A DNA stretch of 7,242 nt from CAZOOA01 sp964581355 (GCA_964581355.1 CAZOOA010000099.1:1-7242); one strand, 5' to 3'. Counted from the first letter of the stretch, positions 1 to 6,851 are shown. Notes: generated by a model from the sequence alone, not told the origin. Numbers and translations are program-made.

Positions 1-120
1 GCCCACCTGCCGCCCGAGTTGATTAAGCAGGCTGTAGTGGAAGACTTCCGCCGTTTTAACAATGGCTCCCTGCAGGGCAAGGACGACATCACCTTTTTGG
101 TGATAAAAGTGGAGGAGTAA
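1..120 (+). CDS. SpoIIE/PP2C-like serine phosphatase, C-terminal end only
   Basis: The window opens inside a reading frame of 39 codons ending in TAA. Its last residues read GKDDITFLVIKVEE. The DD-I-T-hydrophobic pattern followed by a short beta strand is the usual C-terminal signature of SpoIIE/RsbU-type PPM phosphatases, where the second Asp is a metal ligand at the active site. Such enzymes dephosphorylate anti-sigma-factor antagonists or act as output domains of sensor proteins. Everything upstream, including any sensor domain, lies outside the window, so the specific role cannot be told. A candidate terminator follows about 70 bases downstream. The family assignment rests on this one motif and is fairly but not fully secure. 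Confidence 0.72.
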   Translation, partial: AHLPPELIKQAVVEDFRRFNNGSLQGKDDITFLVIKVEE

Positions 121-190
121 GGAATAATAAAGGGGCTGCTAACATGGAACCAGTGCCGAATAAATACCGTTTAAGAGCTGTAGGCACTAA

Positions 191-251
191 GCTGAAGTTT
201 ATCTCCCGTTTGTCGGAGATCTGCGGTTATTTCAGCAGTTCTTATTTTTTT
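191..251 (+). terminator. Candidate branched intrinsic terminator after the phosphatase gene
   Basis: An outer 6-bp stem (GCTGAA at 191-196 with TTCAGC at 231-236) encloses an inner 6-bp hairpin (ATCTCC at 201-206 with GGAGAT at 215-220). It is followed by a T-rich tract, TTCTTATTTTTTT, at 239-251. The arrangement suits an end point for the phosphatase transcript, but the stem is bulged and not very GC-rich, so efficiency is uncertain. The same bases could be read as a 37-codon frame (144-257), which I consider less likely. Confidence 0.35.
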
Positions 252-282
252 GCGTAAAGCTGACAAAAATTCCACCTGTGAT

Positions 283-340
283 AGCTGAGAAATGAAAATC
301 TTGTTATCTGGGTTTTCATATATCTTCAACTATCTCAGTT
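283..340 (+). other. Nested inverted repeat in the dinB upstream region
   Basis: Between the phosphatase and dinB, bases 121-509 hold no convincing gene. Within them, an 8-bp outer pair with one G-T wobble (AGCTGAGA 283-290, TCTCAGTT 333-340) encloses a perfect 7-bp inner pair (ATGAAAA 292-298, TTTTCAT 313-319). The loop on the right side between the arms is 13 bases long. No T-run follows, so it is not a terminator. It could be a structured RNA leader, a protein-binding dyad or chance. It does not match a riboswitch class I can recognise. A weak -10-like TATAAC occurs at 398-403 without a good -35 partner. Confidence 0.35.
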
Positions 341-496
341 CCAACCCGGAGGCAAATTAACTAAAAGAATGTTAGTAAAGTGGCGTGGAAAATACAGTAT
401 AACACAAAAAGCGATATTTCAAGGCCTGACTCCATGACGCATGACTGAGTTACCCCTTGACGGAGGATTTAACCCTGTGGGGAATATAATTAGCTT

Positions 497-502
497 GGGA
501 GA
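497..502 (+). promoter_or_regulatory. Ribosome binding site that decides the dinB start
   Basis: GGGAGA lies 7 bases before the ATG at 510. The earlier in-frame ATG at 441 has no Shine-Dalgarno sequence. An in-frame GTG at 477 does have GGAGG (462-466) ten bases before it and is the only serious rival. The 510 start is preferred because it puts the first catalytic Asp at residue 11, as in most DinB proteins. Confidence 0.6.
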
Positions 503-509
503 ACATTTT

Positions 510-1652
510 ATGGGCAATGGGCAAGATATACTCCTTTGTGATCTGGATGCTTTCTATGCATCCGTAGAGCAAATTGACCGCCCTGAGCTTCAGGGACAAC
601 CTGTTATTGTCGGTGGAGATCCTGAAGGACGAGGCGTCGTTTCGACCTGTTCGTATGAGGCCAGAAAGTTTGGAGTTCGCTCAGCAATGTCCATGAAGAA
701 GGCTGTAGAGTTCTGCCCGGATGCAGTAGTCCTCCCGGTCAACATGAAAAGGTACAGGGAAATGTCTGGGCAGGTGTTTGCCATCTTTGAAAGATATAGT
801 CCCGATATCGAGCCTGTATCCATTGACGAAGCTTACCTGGGCCTTAAAAAGGGGGAAGGGGAGATAGCAGCCAGAGCCATTCGTGCGGCAGTTAAAGAGG
901 AGTTGTCTCTTCCCATCAGTATCGGGGTCTCTATGAACAAGCTGTTGGCCAAGATCGCCTGTGAGCAGGCCAAGCCTGATAATGTGCAAACCTTTTGGTT
1001 TGATGAAGTCCCCGGGCGGTTGTGGCCTTTGCCGGTAAAAATCCTGCCAGGCGTGGGCCCGGCAACGGAAAAAAAGCTTTTACGTTACGGAATCAAAACA
1101 GTGGGTGACCTGACCGGGTTTTCGGATGATTCCTTGCATAGCTTTCTGGGCAAAAGCGGCCTGGCTCTGAAAAAGTATGCCATGGGGCAGGATGAGCGGA
1201 AGATAGAGACAGATCACGAAAGAAAGTCCATTTCAGAGGAAACAACGTTTCCCAAGGATGTATTTGACCGCGAAAAGATACTTCAGGTTCTACTAAAATT
1301 ATCTGAAGAGGTGGGCTATCGCCTGCGTTCCAAAGGCCTTGAAGCCAAAACAATTTCATTAAAACTGCGCTTTGCGGATTTTAAAACCATTACCAGGGAT
1401 TTGACGTTATCAGAGGCTACAAACAGGGATGCGGAAATATATCACAGGGTAGAGAAACTATTTCTTCGTTACAGCGGAAAACCTCCCTGGCGACTGGTGG
1501 GGGTGAAAGCATCGGGGTTTGAAGAGAGCAAGCAACTGTCCCTGCTTTCCAGTAATTGCGAAAATGAAAGGAAAATAACCAGGATCAAAGACAGGCTCAG
1601 GGATAAGTACGGCAGGGAGATTCTGGTCAGCGCCAAAAGGCTGGAAGAATGA
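510..1652 (+). CDS. dinB: DNA polymerase IV (Y-family translesion polymerase)
   Basis: Error-prone polymerase that copies past damaged template bases, acting at the replication fork with the sliding clamp. With the start at 510 the protein is 380 aa, normal for the family. The palm motif CDLDAFYASVE (residues 10-20) supplies metal-binding Asp11 and the steric-gate Tyr16, and SIDEAY (104-109) supplies the catalytic Asp106-Glu107. The thumb helix-hairpin-helix region follows around LPGVGPATEKKLLRYGI (179-195). The little-finger domain occupies about 238-340. QLSLL (342-346) fits the beta-clamp-binding consensus QL[SD]LF. It is followed by a basic tail ending in a DKYG-type motif, common in Firmicute homologues. 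No GAAC-N4-GTTC LexA site of the Bacillus type was seen upstream, so SOS control is not evident. A dehydrogenase gene follows 68 bases downstream on the same strand with no terminator between. All catalytic residues are present. The only doubt is the start codon (510 versus GTG 477). Confidence 0.95.
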   Translation: MGNGQDILLCDLDAFYASVEQIDRPELQGQPVIVGGDPEGRGVVSTCSYEARKFGVRSAMSMKKAVEFCPDAVVLPVNMKRYREMSGQVFAIFERYSPDIEPVSIDEAYLGLKKGEGEIAARAIRAAVKEELSLPISIGVSMNKLLAKIACEQAKPDNVQTFWFDEVPGRLWPLPVKILPGVGPATEKKLLRYGIKTVGDLTGFSDDSLHSFLGKSGLALKKYAMGQDERKIETDHERKSISEETTFPKDVFDREKILQVLLKLSEEVGYRLRSKGLEAKTISLKLRFADFKTITRDLTLSEATNRDAEIYHRVEKLFLRYSGKPPWRLVGVKASGFEESKQLSLLSSNCENERKITRIKDRLRDKYGREILVSAKRLEE

Positions 1653-1665
1653 TAGAGAATGATAG
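1646..1665 (+). repeat. Tandem 10-bp duplication across the dinB stop codon
   Basis: AGAATGATAG occurs twice in direct succession (1646-1655 and 1656-1665). The first copy contains the dinB TGA stop at 1650-1652. The second copy lies in the gap before the dehydrogenase gene. This looks like a small slippage duplication in the 3' end of dinB, with no obvious function. Confidence 0.7.
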
Positions 1666-1708
1666 GGCAGGTTTTGAAATATCACTTTTTCCTTCAGACC
1701 CCTTTAGG

Positions 1709-1715
1709 AAGGAGG
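1709..1715 (+). promoter_or_regulatory. Strong ribosome binding site fixing the dehydrogenase start
   Basis: AAGGAGG is followed by 5 bases and the ATG at 1721. An in-frame ATG 24 codons upstream (1649) overlaps the dinB stop as ATGA, but it has no comparable site and would add residues before the beta strand that normally opens this fold. Confidence 0.85.
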
Positions 1716-1720
1716 AACCA

Positions 1721-2467
1721 ATGTATTTTCGGGGTAAAGTTGTAATTGTTACAGGGGCGGGCCGGGGCATTGGAAGGTGCATTGCCCAACGGTACACAGC
1801 CCAGGGAGCAAGGGTTGTGATTGCAGAAAAGGATGTTGAAGCCGGCCGGGAAGCGGAACAGGAAATCGTATCGGCAGGCGGTGATGCTGTTTTTATCCAA
1901 ACGGACGTAAGCTGTCCGGGGGATGTTGAGGATTTGATAAAAAAGACGGTGGAACGGTTTGCTGCTATCCATATTTTGATCAACAATGCGGGCATTTCTC
2001 TCTGGAAGGCCCCGGGTGAGTTAAGTGTAGAGCAGTGGGATGAGGTGATAAACACCAACCTGCGCGGGGCATTTTTGTGCGCCAGGGAAGCTGCGAAAAT
2101 CATGAAAGAGCAACGCGGGGGTGCCATAGTAAATATTGCTTCGACCCGGGCTGTGATGTCCGAGCCGGACTCTGAAGCTTATGCTGCCTCCAAAGGCGGA
2201 ATTGTCGCTTTGACCCATGCGCTGGCCTCGTCGCTTGCAGCGGACCGGATCCAGGTCAACTGCATCAGCCCGGGATGGATTGAAACAGGTGATTATGGTC
2301 AACTCAGGGAGGTTGACCATGCCCAGCACTTGTCTGGCAGGGTGGGAAAACCTGAGGATATTGCCGGGGCATGCCTGTATTTGACAGGCGAGGAAAGCGG
2401 CTTTATCAATGGTGCAAATCTCGTCATCGATGGTGGAATGACCCGGAAGATGATTTACGAGCCTTAA
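1721..2467 (+). CDS. Short-chain dehydrogenase/reductase (SDR), classical type
   Basis: NAD(P)-dependent oxidoreductase of 248 aa, the typical length of classical SDRs. The substrate is unknown. The Rossmann cofactor motif TGAGRGIG is at residues 11-18. Glu36, at the end of the second beta strand where an acidic residue usually binds the adenosine ribose, suggests NAD(H) rather than NADP(H). Further conserved points are Asp62, NNAG (88-91) and Asn113. The catalytic set is Ser141, Tyr154 and Lys158 in YAASK, with the family's 13-residue Ser-Tyr spacing. SPG (183-185) and a C-terminal IDGGM segment (236-240) complete the fold. It resembles FabG and glucose-dehydrogenase-like SDRs, but nothing visible separates them and no fatty-acid genes lie nearby. 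It follows dinB by 68 bases and may share its transcript, although the two functions are not obviously related. No clear terminator is seen directly after it. Confidence 0.93.
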   Translation: MYFRGKVVIVTGAGRGIGRCIAQRYTAQGARVVIAEKDVEAGREAEQEIVSAGGDAVFIQTDVSCPGDVEDLIKKTVERFAAIHILINNAGISLWKAPGELSVEQWDEVINTNLRGAFLCAREAAKIMKEQRGGAIVNIASTRAVMSEPDSEAYAASKGGIVALTHALASSLAADRIQVNCISPGWIETGDYGQLREVDHAQHLSGRVGKPEDIAGACLYLTGEESGFINGANLVIDGGMTRKMIYEP

Positions 2468-2837
2468 ATGACTTCGAGCCATAATATAACAAAAAAATAT
2501 GAATTAGCTGCACGTTTCTTAGCTGTGGGGTGAATACTTTTTCTACCAGTTTTTGTTCTGCTTATGAAAAAGTAATCAACAGGCTTTTTCGGCATGGGTA
2601 CCAGCTTATCCAATACTCCCGAAACGAACAAGTCCAGATATTCAATACCTTGTAGAAACTGACAAAACCAGGTATTCTCTACGCCTGCAATATTCCTGTT
2701 GCTCCGGCTAGCAAGTGCATTGACGGAGTACCTGCTAAGCGGGTTGCATCCCTTCAGGAAGAATGCAGCAACACCAGGGCGAAAAATCAAAGGGAATTAT
2801 AAGGTCTTGAAAAAAACCAAGAAAGTGTACAAGAAAC
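2468..2837. other. Intergenic stretch with a possible decayed reading frame
   Basis: No recognisable gene lies here. On the + strand, bases 2503-2802 form one frame that is open apart from a single TAG at 2653-2655. Its translation looks protein-like in places, for example EKVINRLFRHGYQLIQYS before the stop and LTKPGILYACNIPVAP after it. The frame has no good ribosome binding site or start codon. The codon-aligned antisense frame (minus 2464-2790) is also open for 108 codons and equally unrecognised. It could be a gene relic, an orphan gene on either strand or chance. I could not match it to any family. Confidence 0.25.
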
Positions 2838-2879
2838 ATCTGCCCTATTATTCCACAATCATGAAATAATAGGGCAGAT
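2838..2879 (-). terminator. Perfect 15-bp hairpin between convergent genes
   Basis: ATCTGCCCTATTATT (2838-2852) is matched exactly by its reverse complement at 2865-2879, with a 12-base loop. It lies about 70 bases past the stop of the minus-strand SLH gene and, read on that strand, is followed by a moderately T-rich stretch (GTTTCTTGT). This makes it the likely terminator of that gene. It may also stop readthrough from the + strand dehydrogenase side, although no T-run follows in that direction. Confidence 0.62.
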
Positions 2880-2946
2880 AAATATGGGGGGAAGGTATCT
2901 TTCGATAGAGTGCACTGTTTTTTGTATTATGCTTAAAAGGGGAAGC

Positions 2947-4275
2947 CTATATGGTAACCTTTTCCAGCTCGGCGTGGATGATCCGTAGTAAAAGAGTGCA
3001 GGCCTCGGCCCGGGTTAGTGCTTTCTGTGGTTCGAAACCGATGTTGGTGCCCTGCATGTACTCTTTTTCCACGGCAATAGCCACATGTTCCTGCAGGGCA
3101 TCCGAGATTTCTCCCTGGTCGGGGAACTGGTTGAGCAGGCTTAAATCGGCAGTTTCGTCCCCGTAGCCCTGGGCTTTGACAATGGCTACGGCAACGTCTT
3201 CCCGAACGGCGTCGTTGCTGGGGAGAAAGGACATTTCACCTGTCCGGGGGTTATAATAACCAGTCAGATAGTCCCTGGCTGATTCCACATCCTCAAAGGC
3301 CCAGTGGTCTGGCCCTACATCGGCGAAAGTCGCGGACCTTGGACGGGTTGTCGAAAGCTCCAACGCCTGCACCATAATCTTGGCAAACTCGGCCCGTGTT
3401 ACCACGTTGTTGGGGCGGAAGGTGCCGTCGGGGTAGCCGCTTAAAATGCCCATTTCCACCATGTCCATGATGTCATTATAGGCCCAGTGGCTCGGGCTTA
3501 AGTCGGAGAAAGCACCCGTCTGCGGAACTGGCTCGGGGACTGGTTCCGGATCCGGTGCAGGATCCGCCGTGCTTACCTTTTTCCATTCGTAGATATAATT
3601 TTCATAGACGCCTAATTGACTTCCTCCATCTGTGACACGGACCTCGATATTCCTTTGATCCCCGGGACTCCCCTCTCTTCCCCACAGGAACTGGTCCCAG
3701 GTAAAGACGACAGTACCGGATTCTTGAAGGAGATACGTGGAATCTGATATGCGGGATGTTGGCGGAGCCGACAGGTCGCCTGTTGGAAGCCCGGTGTGGA
3801 GAATATAAGCGCCTTTCGCTTCTCCGGGTTCAGTCATCCTAAAGCCCCCGTATCCTCCTTCGGGACCAATCCAACCATGCGTGGTAAACAATCCTCCCGG
3901 TTCGTTACCACGCACTTCCAGGTCCACGGTGAAGGAAGCTGTTTCGCCAGCGCGGACCACATCTGGTGGGGAATTCCAGCTATATATGGTGTGTATGTCC
4001 ATATAAGGAAAGCTTGTGTTTCTTCTTACGCCCCCTTTTCTTAGTTCTACACGTTGTTCACTGTGGTCATAGTAATAATTTCTGTTGTTGTGAGACCATT
4101 CTCTTTCACCTAGCGCAGCATTGGAATACTCGTCATCCAAGCGCATTTGATTGTCGTAGTATTGTTTTTCCACCAGCACCCAGGCGTAATCATCATCAGC
4201 TGTCACGCCCGTTCCAGCTAAGAGCCCCAGCAGCAGGACCATGGCCATAGCTGTCAATATTAGTTTTTTTCTCAA
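2947..4275 (-). CDS. Secreted S-layer homology (SLH) domain protein with unknown N-terminal region
   Basis: Predicted surface protein of 442 aa. A signal peptide (basic MRKK, hydrophobic core to about residue 20, likely cleavage after VTA at 26) directs export. Residues 27-235 form a tyrosine-rich and then beta-rich region that I do not recognise. A Pro-Glu-Asp linker follows (238-251). Three SLH repeats end the protein at about 256-305 (with TRAEFA at 293-298), 317-368 (diverged, with VRED at 357-360) and 384-432 (with LTRAEA at 420-425). SLH triplets bind secondary cell-wall polysaccharide, often pyruvylated, and hold proteins on the cell surface. The start codon is TTG at 4275-4273: the codon-frame upstream meets a stop after two codons, and the next internal Met would remove the basic N-terminus of the signal peptide. 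A GGTGAT Shine-Dalgarno extension lies 5 bases before it. A 20-codon upstream frame overlaps the TTG. Role beyond wall anchoring is unknown. Confidence 0.93.
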   Translation of the reverse strand: MRKKLILTAMAMVLLLGLLAGTGVTADDDYAWVLVEKQYYDNQMRLDDEYSNAALGEREWSHNNRNYYYDHSEQRVELRKGGVRRNTSFPYMDIHTIYSWNSPPDVVRAGETASFTVDLEVRGNEPGGLFTTHGWIGPEGGYGGFRMTEPGEAKGAYILHTGLPTGDLSAPPTSRISDSTYLLQESGTVVFTWDQFLWGREGSPGDQRNIEVRVTDGGSQLGVYENYIYEWKKVSTADPAPDPEPVPEPVPQTGAFSDLSPSHWAYNDIMDMVEMGILSGYPDGTFRPNNVVTRAEFAKIMVQALELSTTRPRSATFADVGPDHWAFEDVESARDYLTGYYNPRTGEMSFLPSNDAVREDVAVAIVKAQGYGDETADLSLLNQFPDQGEISDALQEHVAIAVEKEYMQGTNIGFEPQKALTRAEACTLLLRIIHAELEKVTI

Positions 4276-4334
4276 TTCATATCACCCGTCCTTTCTTGAC
4301 AGTAAAAAGAGTTTTTCACCTTTTCCGCTCTCAT
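4272..4334 (-). CDS. Possible 20-codon leader ORF overlapping the SLH gene start
   Basis: An ATG at 4334-4332 is preceded by AAAGGGGG (4347-4340) at 5 bases. The frame encodes MRAEKVKNSFYCQERTGDMN and stops at TGA (4274-4272), which overlaps the TTG start of the SLH gene as TTGA. The Shine-Dalgarno sequence of the SLH gene lies within this frame. Overlapping stop and start with a weak downstream start codon is the usual layout for translational coupling. The peptide is hydrophilic, has no export signal and resembles nothing I know, so a cis-regulatory role is more likely than a functional peptide. An open frame of this length could arise by chance; the ribosome binding site and the exact overlap are the supporting points. 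Confidence 0.35.
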   Translation of the reverse strand: MRAEKVKNSFYCQERTGDMN

Positions 4335-4421
4335 GCCATCCCCCTTTCTTTTATTTATTATTAGCCTCTCCTGAAAGTCCTACAGGAATTTGATTGAACA
4401 TATTCTACCTTGTTCTACTCC

Positions 4422-4450
4422 AAAAAAATATCACCCTTAAGGGTGATATT
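4422..4450 (-). terminator. Strong intrinsic terminator of the diguanylate cyclase gene
   Basis: A perfect 24-base palindrome (4427-4450) forms a 10-bp stem, AATATCACCC with GGGTGATATT, around a TTAA loop. Read on the minus strand it runs straight into seven T residues (complement of the A run 4422-4428). It lies about 90 bases past the cyclase stop codon and separates that gene from the SLH gene downstream. Confidence 0.88.
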
Positions 4451-4542
4451 GGTCTGCTTGTAATTGATTTCCAAGAAAATAGCTAATTAATATTTCTGTC
4501 CACCGATTCCGGGGTGACATCCTAAATTTATCTTAAGTCATT

Positions 4543-6528
4543 TTAGTGAGTTGAATGATTTTTTATATGTCCCCAATTATTCACCTGGTTTTTGCCTTCA
4601 GCTTTTGCTTGGTACATGGCTTTATCTGCCTTTGTGAAAAGCTCCTTGGGAGAAGAATCACTGCACGGAATGCCGGTGGCAACACCAATGCTGACAGTAA
4701 TGTAATTTCCAGTGGGAGAGAAATGGTGAGGGATTTGGAGCTTTTCTATGGTTTCCTTTAAGATATGAGCTATATTTACAGCTTCACTGTTCTCTGTTTC
4801 GGGAATAAGTACAACGAATTCTTCCCCGCCGTAACGCGCTGCCAGGTCACTGGCTCTGCTGAAGGAGCTCTCTATCGCCTGGGCTACCTGGGCCAGGCAT
4901 TCGTCTCCGGCATGGTGTCCGTAGTGATCATTGTAGGTTTTGAAGTTGTCGATATCGACAACAAGCAGTGAAAGAGGCCTTTCGTGCCTGCAGCCTCGTC
5001 TCCATTCAAGCTCCAAGGTTTCATCAAGGTGGCGCCTGTTCCATAACCCCGTTAATGGGTCTTTTAGAGAGAGAAGCTGCAGGGCCTGGTTCGTTACTTC
5101 CAGTTCAGCTTTTTGCTGCTCAATTTGTTCCCTCGATAACTCCAGGGCGTCGGTTCGTTTTTTTACCAGCATGTCCAGGTTTTCATTCATCTCTTTTAAT
5201 TCTTCTGTCATACGTTCTTCCCGCTTAAAAGCGATAGAATACTTTTGAGCCAAGGCCAGGGAATAGGTAAATACAAAGACCAGCTGGCCATAGGAAGAAA
5301 GGTTCCCGCTGGTGATAAATGCCCGCAAAAAGGCGGGGTTTTGGTCGCTCATCCAAATGCTTAAAAAAAACATGTCGTTCAGGGTGGCAATAATCAAGGC
5401 CAGGGCGCCGGTAACTATGAAAATGGTGCCAATTTCCCCTTTGCGAAGTGTTTTGCTGAAAAAGTATCCCAAGTAAATAATTACCAGTAAAGAAAAGAGC
5501 TGGTATGCAGGATTAAAGACGGTAAAAACCCTTGCCGGTGTTAACAGTACCAGCCCGGCGAAGGCAAGGGCCACTACCTGCACAGCCCTGACGATTTTTC
5601 CAGAAATATCTTTGGGAAAAGTAGATTGAAAAAACATCAAGATCAGCGGTACGCCCAGGTAAAAAGTCAGCGTCTGAATATTATGGGTAGCCTCCCAGCT
5701 AAAATCCGGAAACAGGTAGTTGAAAAACCTGTCTCCCACCAGTAAGGTTCTTATGGTAACTAAAATGCAAAATAAACCAAAATAGAGGCTGGAGTAATCT
5801 TTTTTTCTAAAGGCAAACAAAGCGATGTGATACAGGCCGATAATCATGATACTTCCAAACAGGAAAAGTTCTAAGGCAATGTTTCTATAGCGAAGATCGA
5901 GGATCTGTTTTTCACTGCCAAGTTCCAGGCTTTCCAGTACTCCACCACTGCGGTGAGAAAAATTGGAGACCTGCATTATTATTTCGTTTTCACCTGGCAC
6001 AGCGTTAAAGAAGGCCACCTGCGGCAGGTACTGGGGGGTTACTTCTTGCCTGTTTGTTCCTACAGTTCCTGCAGAGGCGACAAGTTCTTCATTGATCCAC
6101 AGTTTATAAGAGGTAAAAATCCTGGGCAGTTTTATGCCCAACCTGCTGTTTTCCGCGGTAACAAGGTTTAACCTGTAAGTGGCGTAGCCGTCCCCCTGAA
6201 GTTCTTTGCTGTTAATTACTTTTCCGTTCCATGACCCGGGAAGATGAATAAAACTGTTTTTTTCAGGGGCGCCTGTATTTGGTATCCCTTGTATTTGTTG
6301 TAGTTGCCCCGGTTCCAGCAATTCCTGCCAGTAAAACTCCCACTGCCCGTCCAAGTTAACGGTGTTTTCCTCCGGGTCCCATTGTGTTAAGTCAATAAAT
6401 CCATTTTGGACAAAGTTAGGATTTGAAGGGCCGGTGGAGCATTTACCCCAAGGGGGAGACAGCAGGATGATTACCAGCATTAATGCTAGCGCCGCTAATG
6501 CGATCCGAATTCTGTGTATCTTGGCCAT
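4543..6528 (-). CDS. Membrane diguanylate cyclase: 7TMR-DISM sensor with GGDEF output
   Basis: Makes c-di-GMP from two GTP, probably in response to an extracellular signal. The protein has 661 aa. An N-terminal hydrophobic segment (about 9-24) is a signal peptide or anchor. Residues about 40-210 form an extracellular Gal-binding-like domain of the 7TMR-DISM type (LDGQWEFYWQ at 59-68, LPGSW at 96-100). Seven membrane segments follow, roughly 214-240, 245-265, 283-302, 311-331, 341-358, 366-391 and 407-428. A charged coiled coil (about 435-485) leads to the GGDEF domain (about 488-650), with DPLTGLWNRR (490-499), VDIDNFK (524-530) and the active-site loop GGEEF (567-571). RASD (558-561), five residues before the loop, is an intact inhibitory RxxD site, so product feedback is expected. 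AGGAG lies 10 bases before the ATG. The gene has its own promoter-like sequence and terminator, so it is probably monocistronic. The ligand is unknown. Confidence 0.95.
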   Translation of the reverse strand: MAKIHRIRIALAALALMLVIILLSPPWGKCSTGPSNPNFVQNGFIDLTQWDPEENTVNLDGQWEFYWQELLEPGQLQQIQGIPNTGAPEKNSFIHLPGSWNGKVINSKELQGDGYATYRLNLVTAENSRLGIKLPRIFTSYKLWINEELVASAGTVGTNRQEVTPQYLPQVAFFNAVPGENEIIMQVSNFSHRSGGVLESLELGSEKQILDLRYRNIALELFLFGSIMIIGLYHIALFAFRKKDYSSLYFGLFCILVTIRTLLVGDRFFNYLFPDFSWEATHNIQTLTFYLGVPLILMFFQSTFPKDISGKIVRAVQVVALAFAGLVLLTPARVFTVFNPAYQLFSLLVIIYLGYFFSKTLRKGEIGTIFIVTGALALIIATLNDMFFLSIWMSDQNPAFLRAFITSGNLSSYGQLVFVFTYSLALAQKYSIAFKREERMTEELKEMNENLDMLVKKRTDALELSREQIEQQKAELEVTNQALQLLSLKDPLTGLWNRRHLDETLELEWRRGCRHERPLSLLVVDIDNFKTYNDHYGHHAGDECLAQVAQAIESSFSRASDLAARYGGEEFVVLIPETENSEAVNIAHILKETIEKLQIPHHFSPTGNYITVSIGVATGIPCSDSSPKELFTKADKAMYQAKAEGKNQVNNWGHIKNHSTH

Positions 6529-6667
6529 GTGTCTTTTGCTCCTTGTTTTTGGGGGACACGGGCCTTTTTTGAAATTATCCGTTGTAGTGTTTTATCTGGA
6601 TTAGTTAGGAATCCTTTGGCTTATTGTGTCTCCATGTATGTCATATTTTGTAGTATCTCTATAATAT

Positions 6668-6696
6668 ATTATACTGTTTTTTTTACAACAGCACAA
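6668..6696 (-). promoter_or_regulatory. Candidate sigma-A promoter of the diguanylate cyclase gene
   Basis: On the minus strand a perfect TATAAT (6673-6668) is spaced 17 bases from TTGTGC (6696-6691), which matches three of six -35 positions including TTG. Transcription from here would give a leader of roughly 135 bases before the ATG at 6528. The surrounding DNA is very A+T-rich, so a fortuitous -10 match is possible. Confidence 0.5.
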
Positions 6697-6851
6697 CTTC
6701 CTAGTTTCTATCATCTTTCCCCCCCGGTTAAAGAAAGGTTCAACTCCACTAAAGCTATCCTTTTGCAAATGAGTCTTCAGGAGTAGATGGAGAACGATAG
6801 GTTCCGGTATAAATTTGCAATATATATATAACTTATTGTCAGCATTTGTAA

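Noticed and set aside
144..257. 37-codon + strand ORF with AGGGG ribosome-binding-like sequence 8 bases before its ATG
   Set aside because: It overlaps the paired arms and T-run of the candidate terminator, and its translation resembles nothing. Kept out as a gene, though the ribosome binding site means it is not excluded.
369..437. 22-codon ORF just before dinB
   Set aside because: GGAGG lies too far upstream (about 17 bases), the frame is very short and there is no sign of coding constraint.
441..509. N-terminal extension of DNA polymerase IV from the ATG at 441
   Set aside because: No ribosome binding site at 441, and the extension would move the catalytic Asp far from the usual N-terminal position.
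1649..1720. Dehydrogenase start at ATG 1649 overlapping the dinB stop (ATGA)
   Set aside because: AAGGAGG before the ATG at 1721 and the position of the first Rossmann strand clearly favour 1721.
1721..2467. Naming the dehydrogenase fabG
   Set aside because: The motifs are shared by most classical SDRs, Glu36 suggests NAD rather than the NADP typical of FabG, and no fatty-acid synthesis genes are nearby.
4396..4415. GAACA-N10-TGTTC dyad upstream of the SLH gene, as a possible LexA-like operator
   Set aside because: The Bacillus-type LexA site needs a 4-base spacer (GAAC-N4-GTTC). With 10 bases between short arms in A+T-rich DNA, chance is likely.
6529..6559. GTGTC/GACAC inverted repeat flanking the ribosome binding site of the cyclase gene
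   Set aside because: The stem is only 5 bp with a long loop, too weak to claim as a thermosensor or riboswitch.
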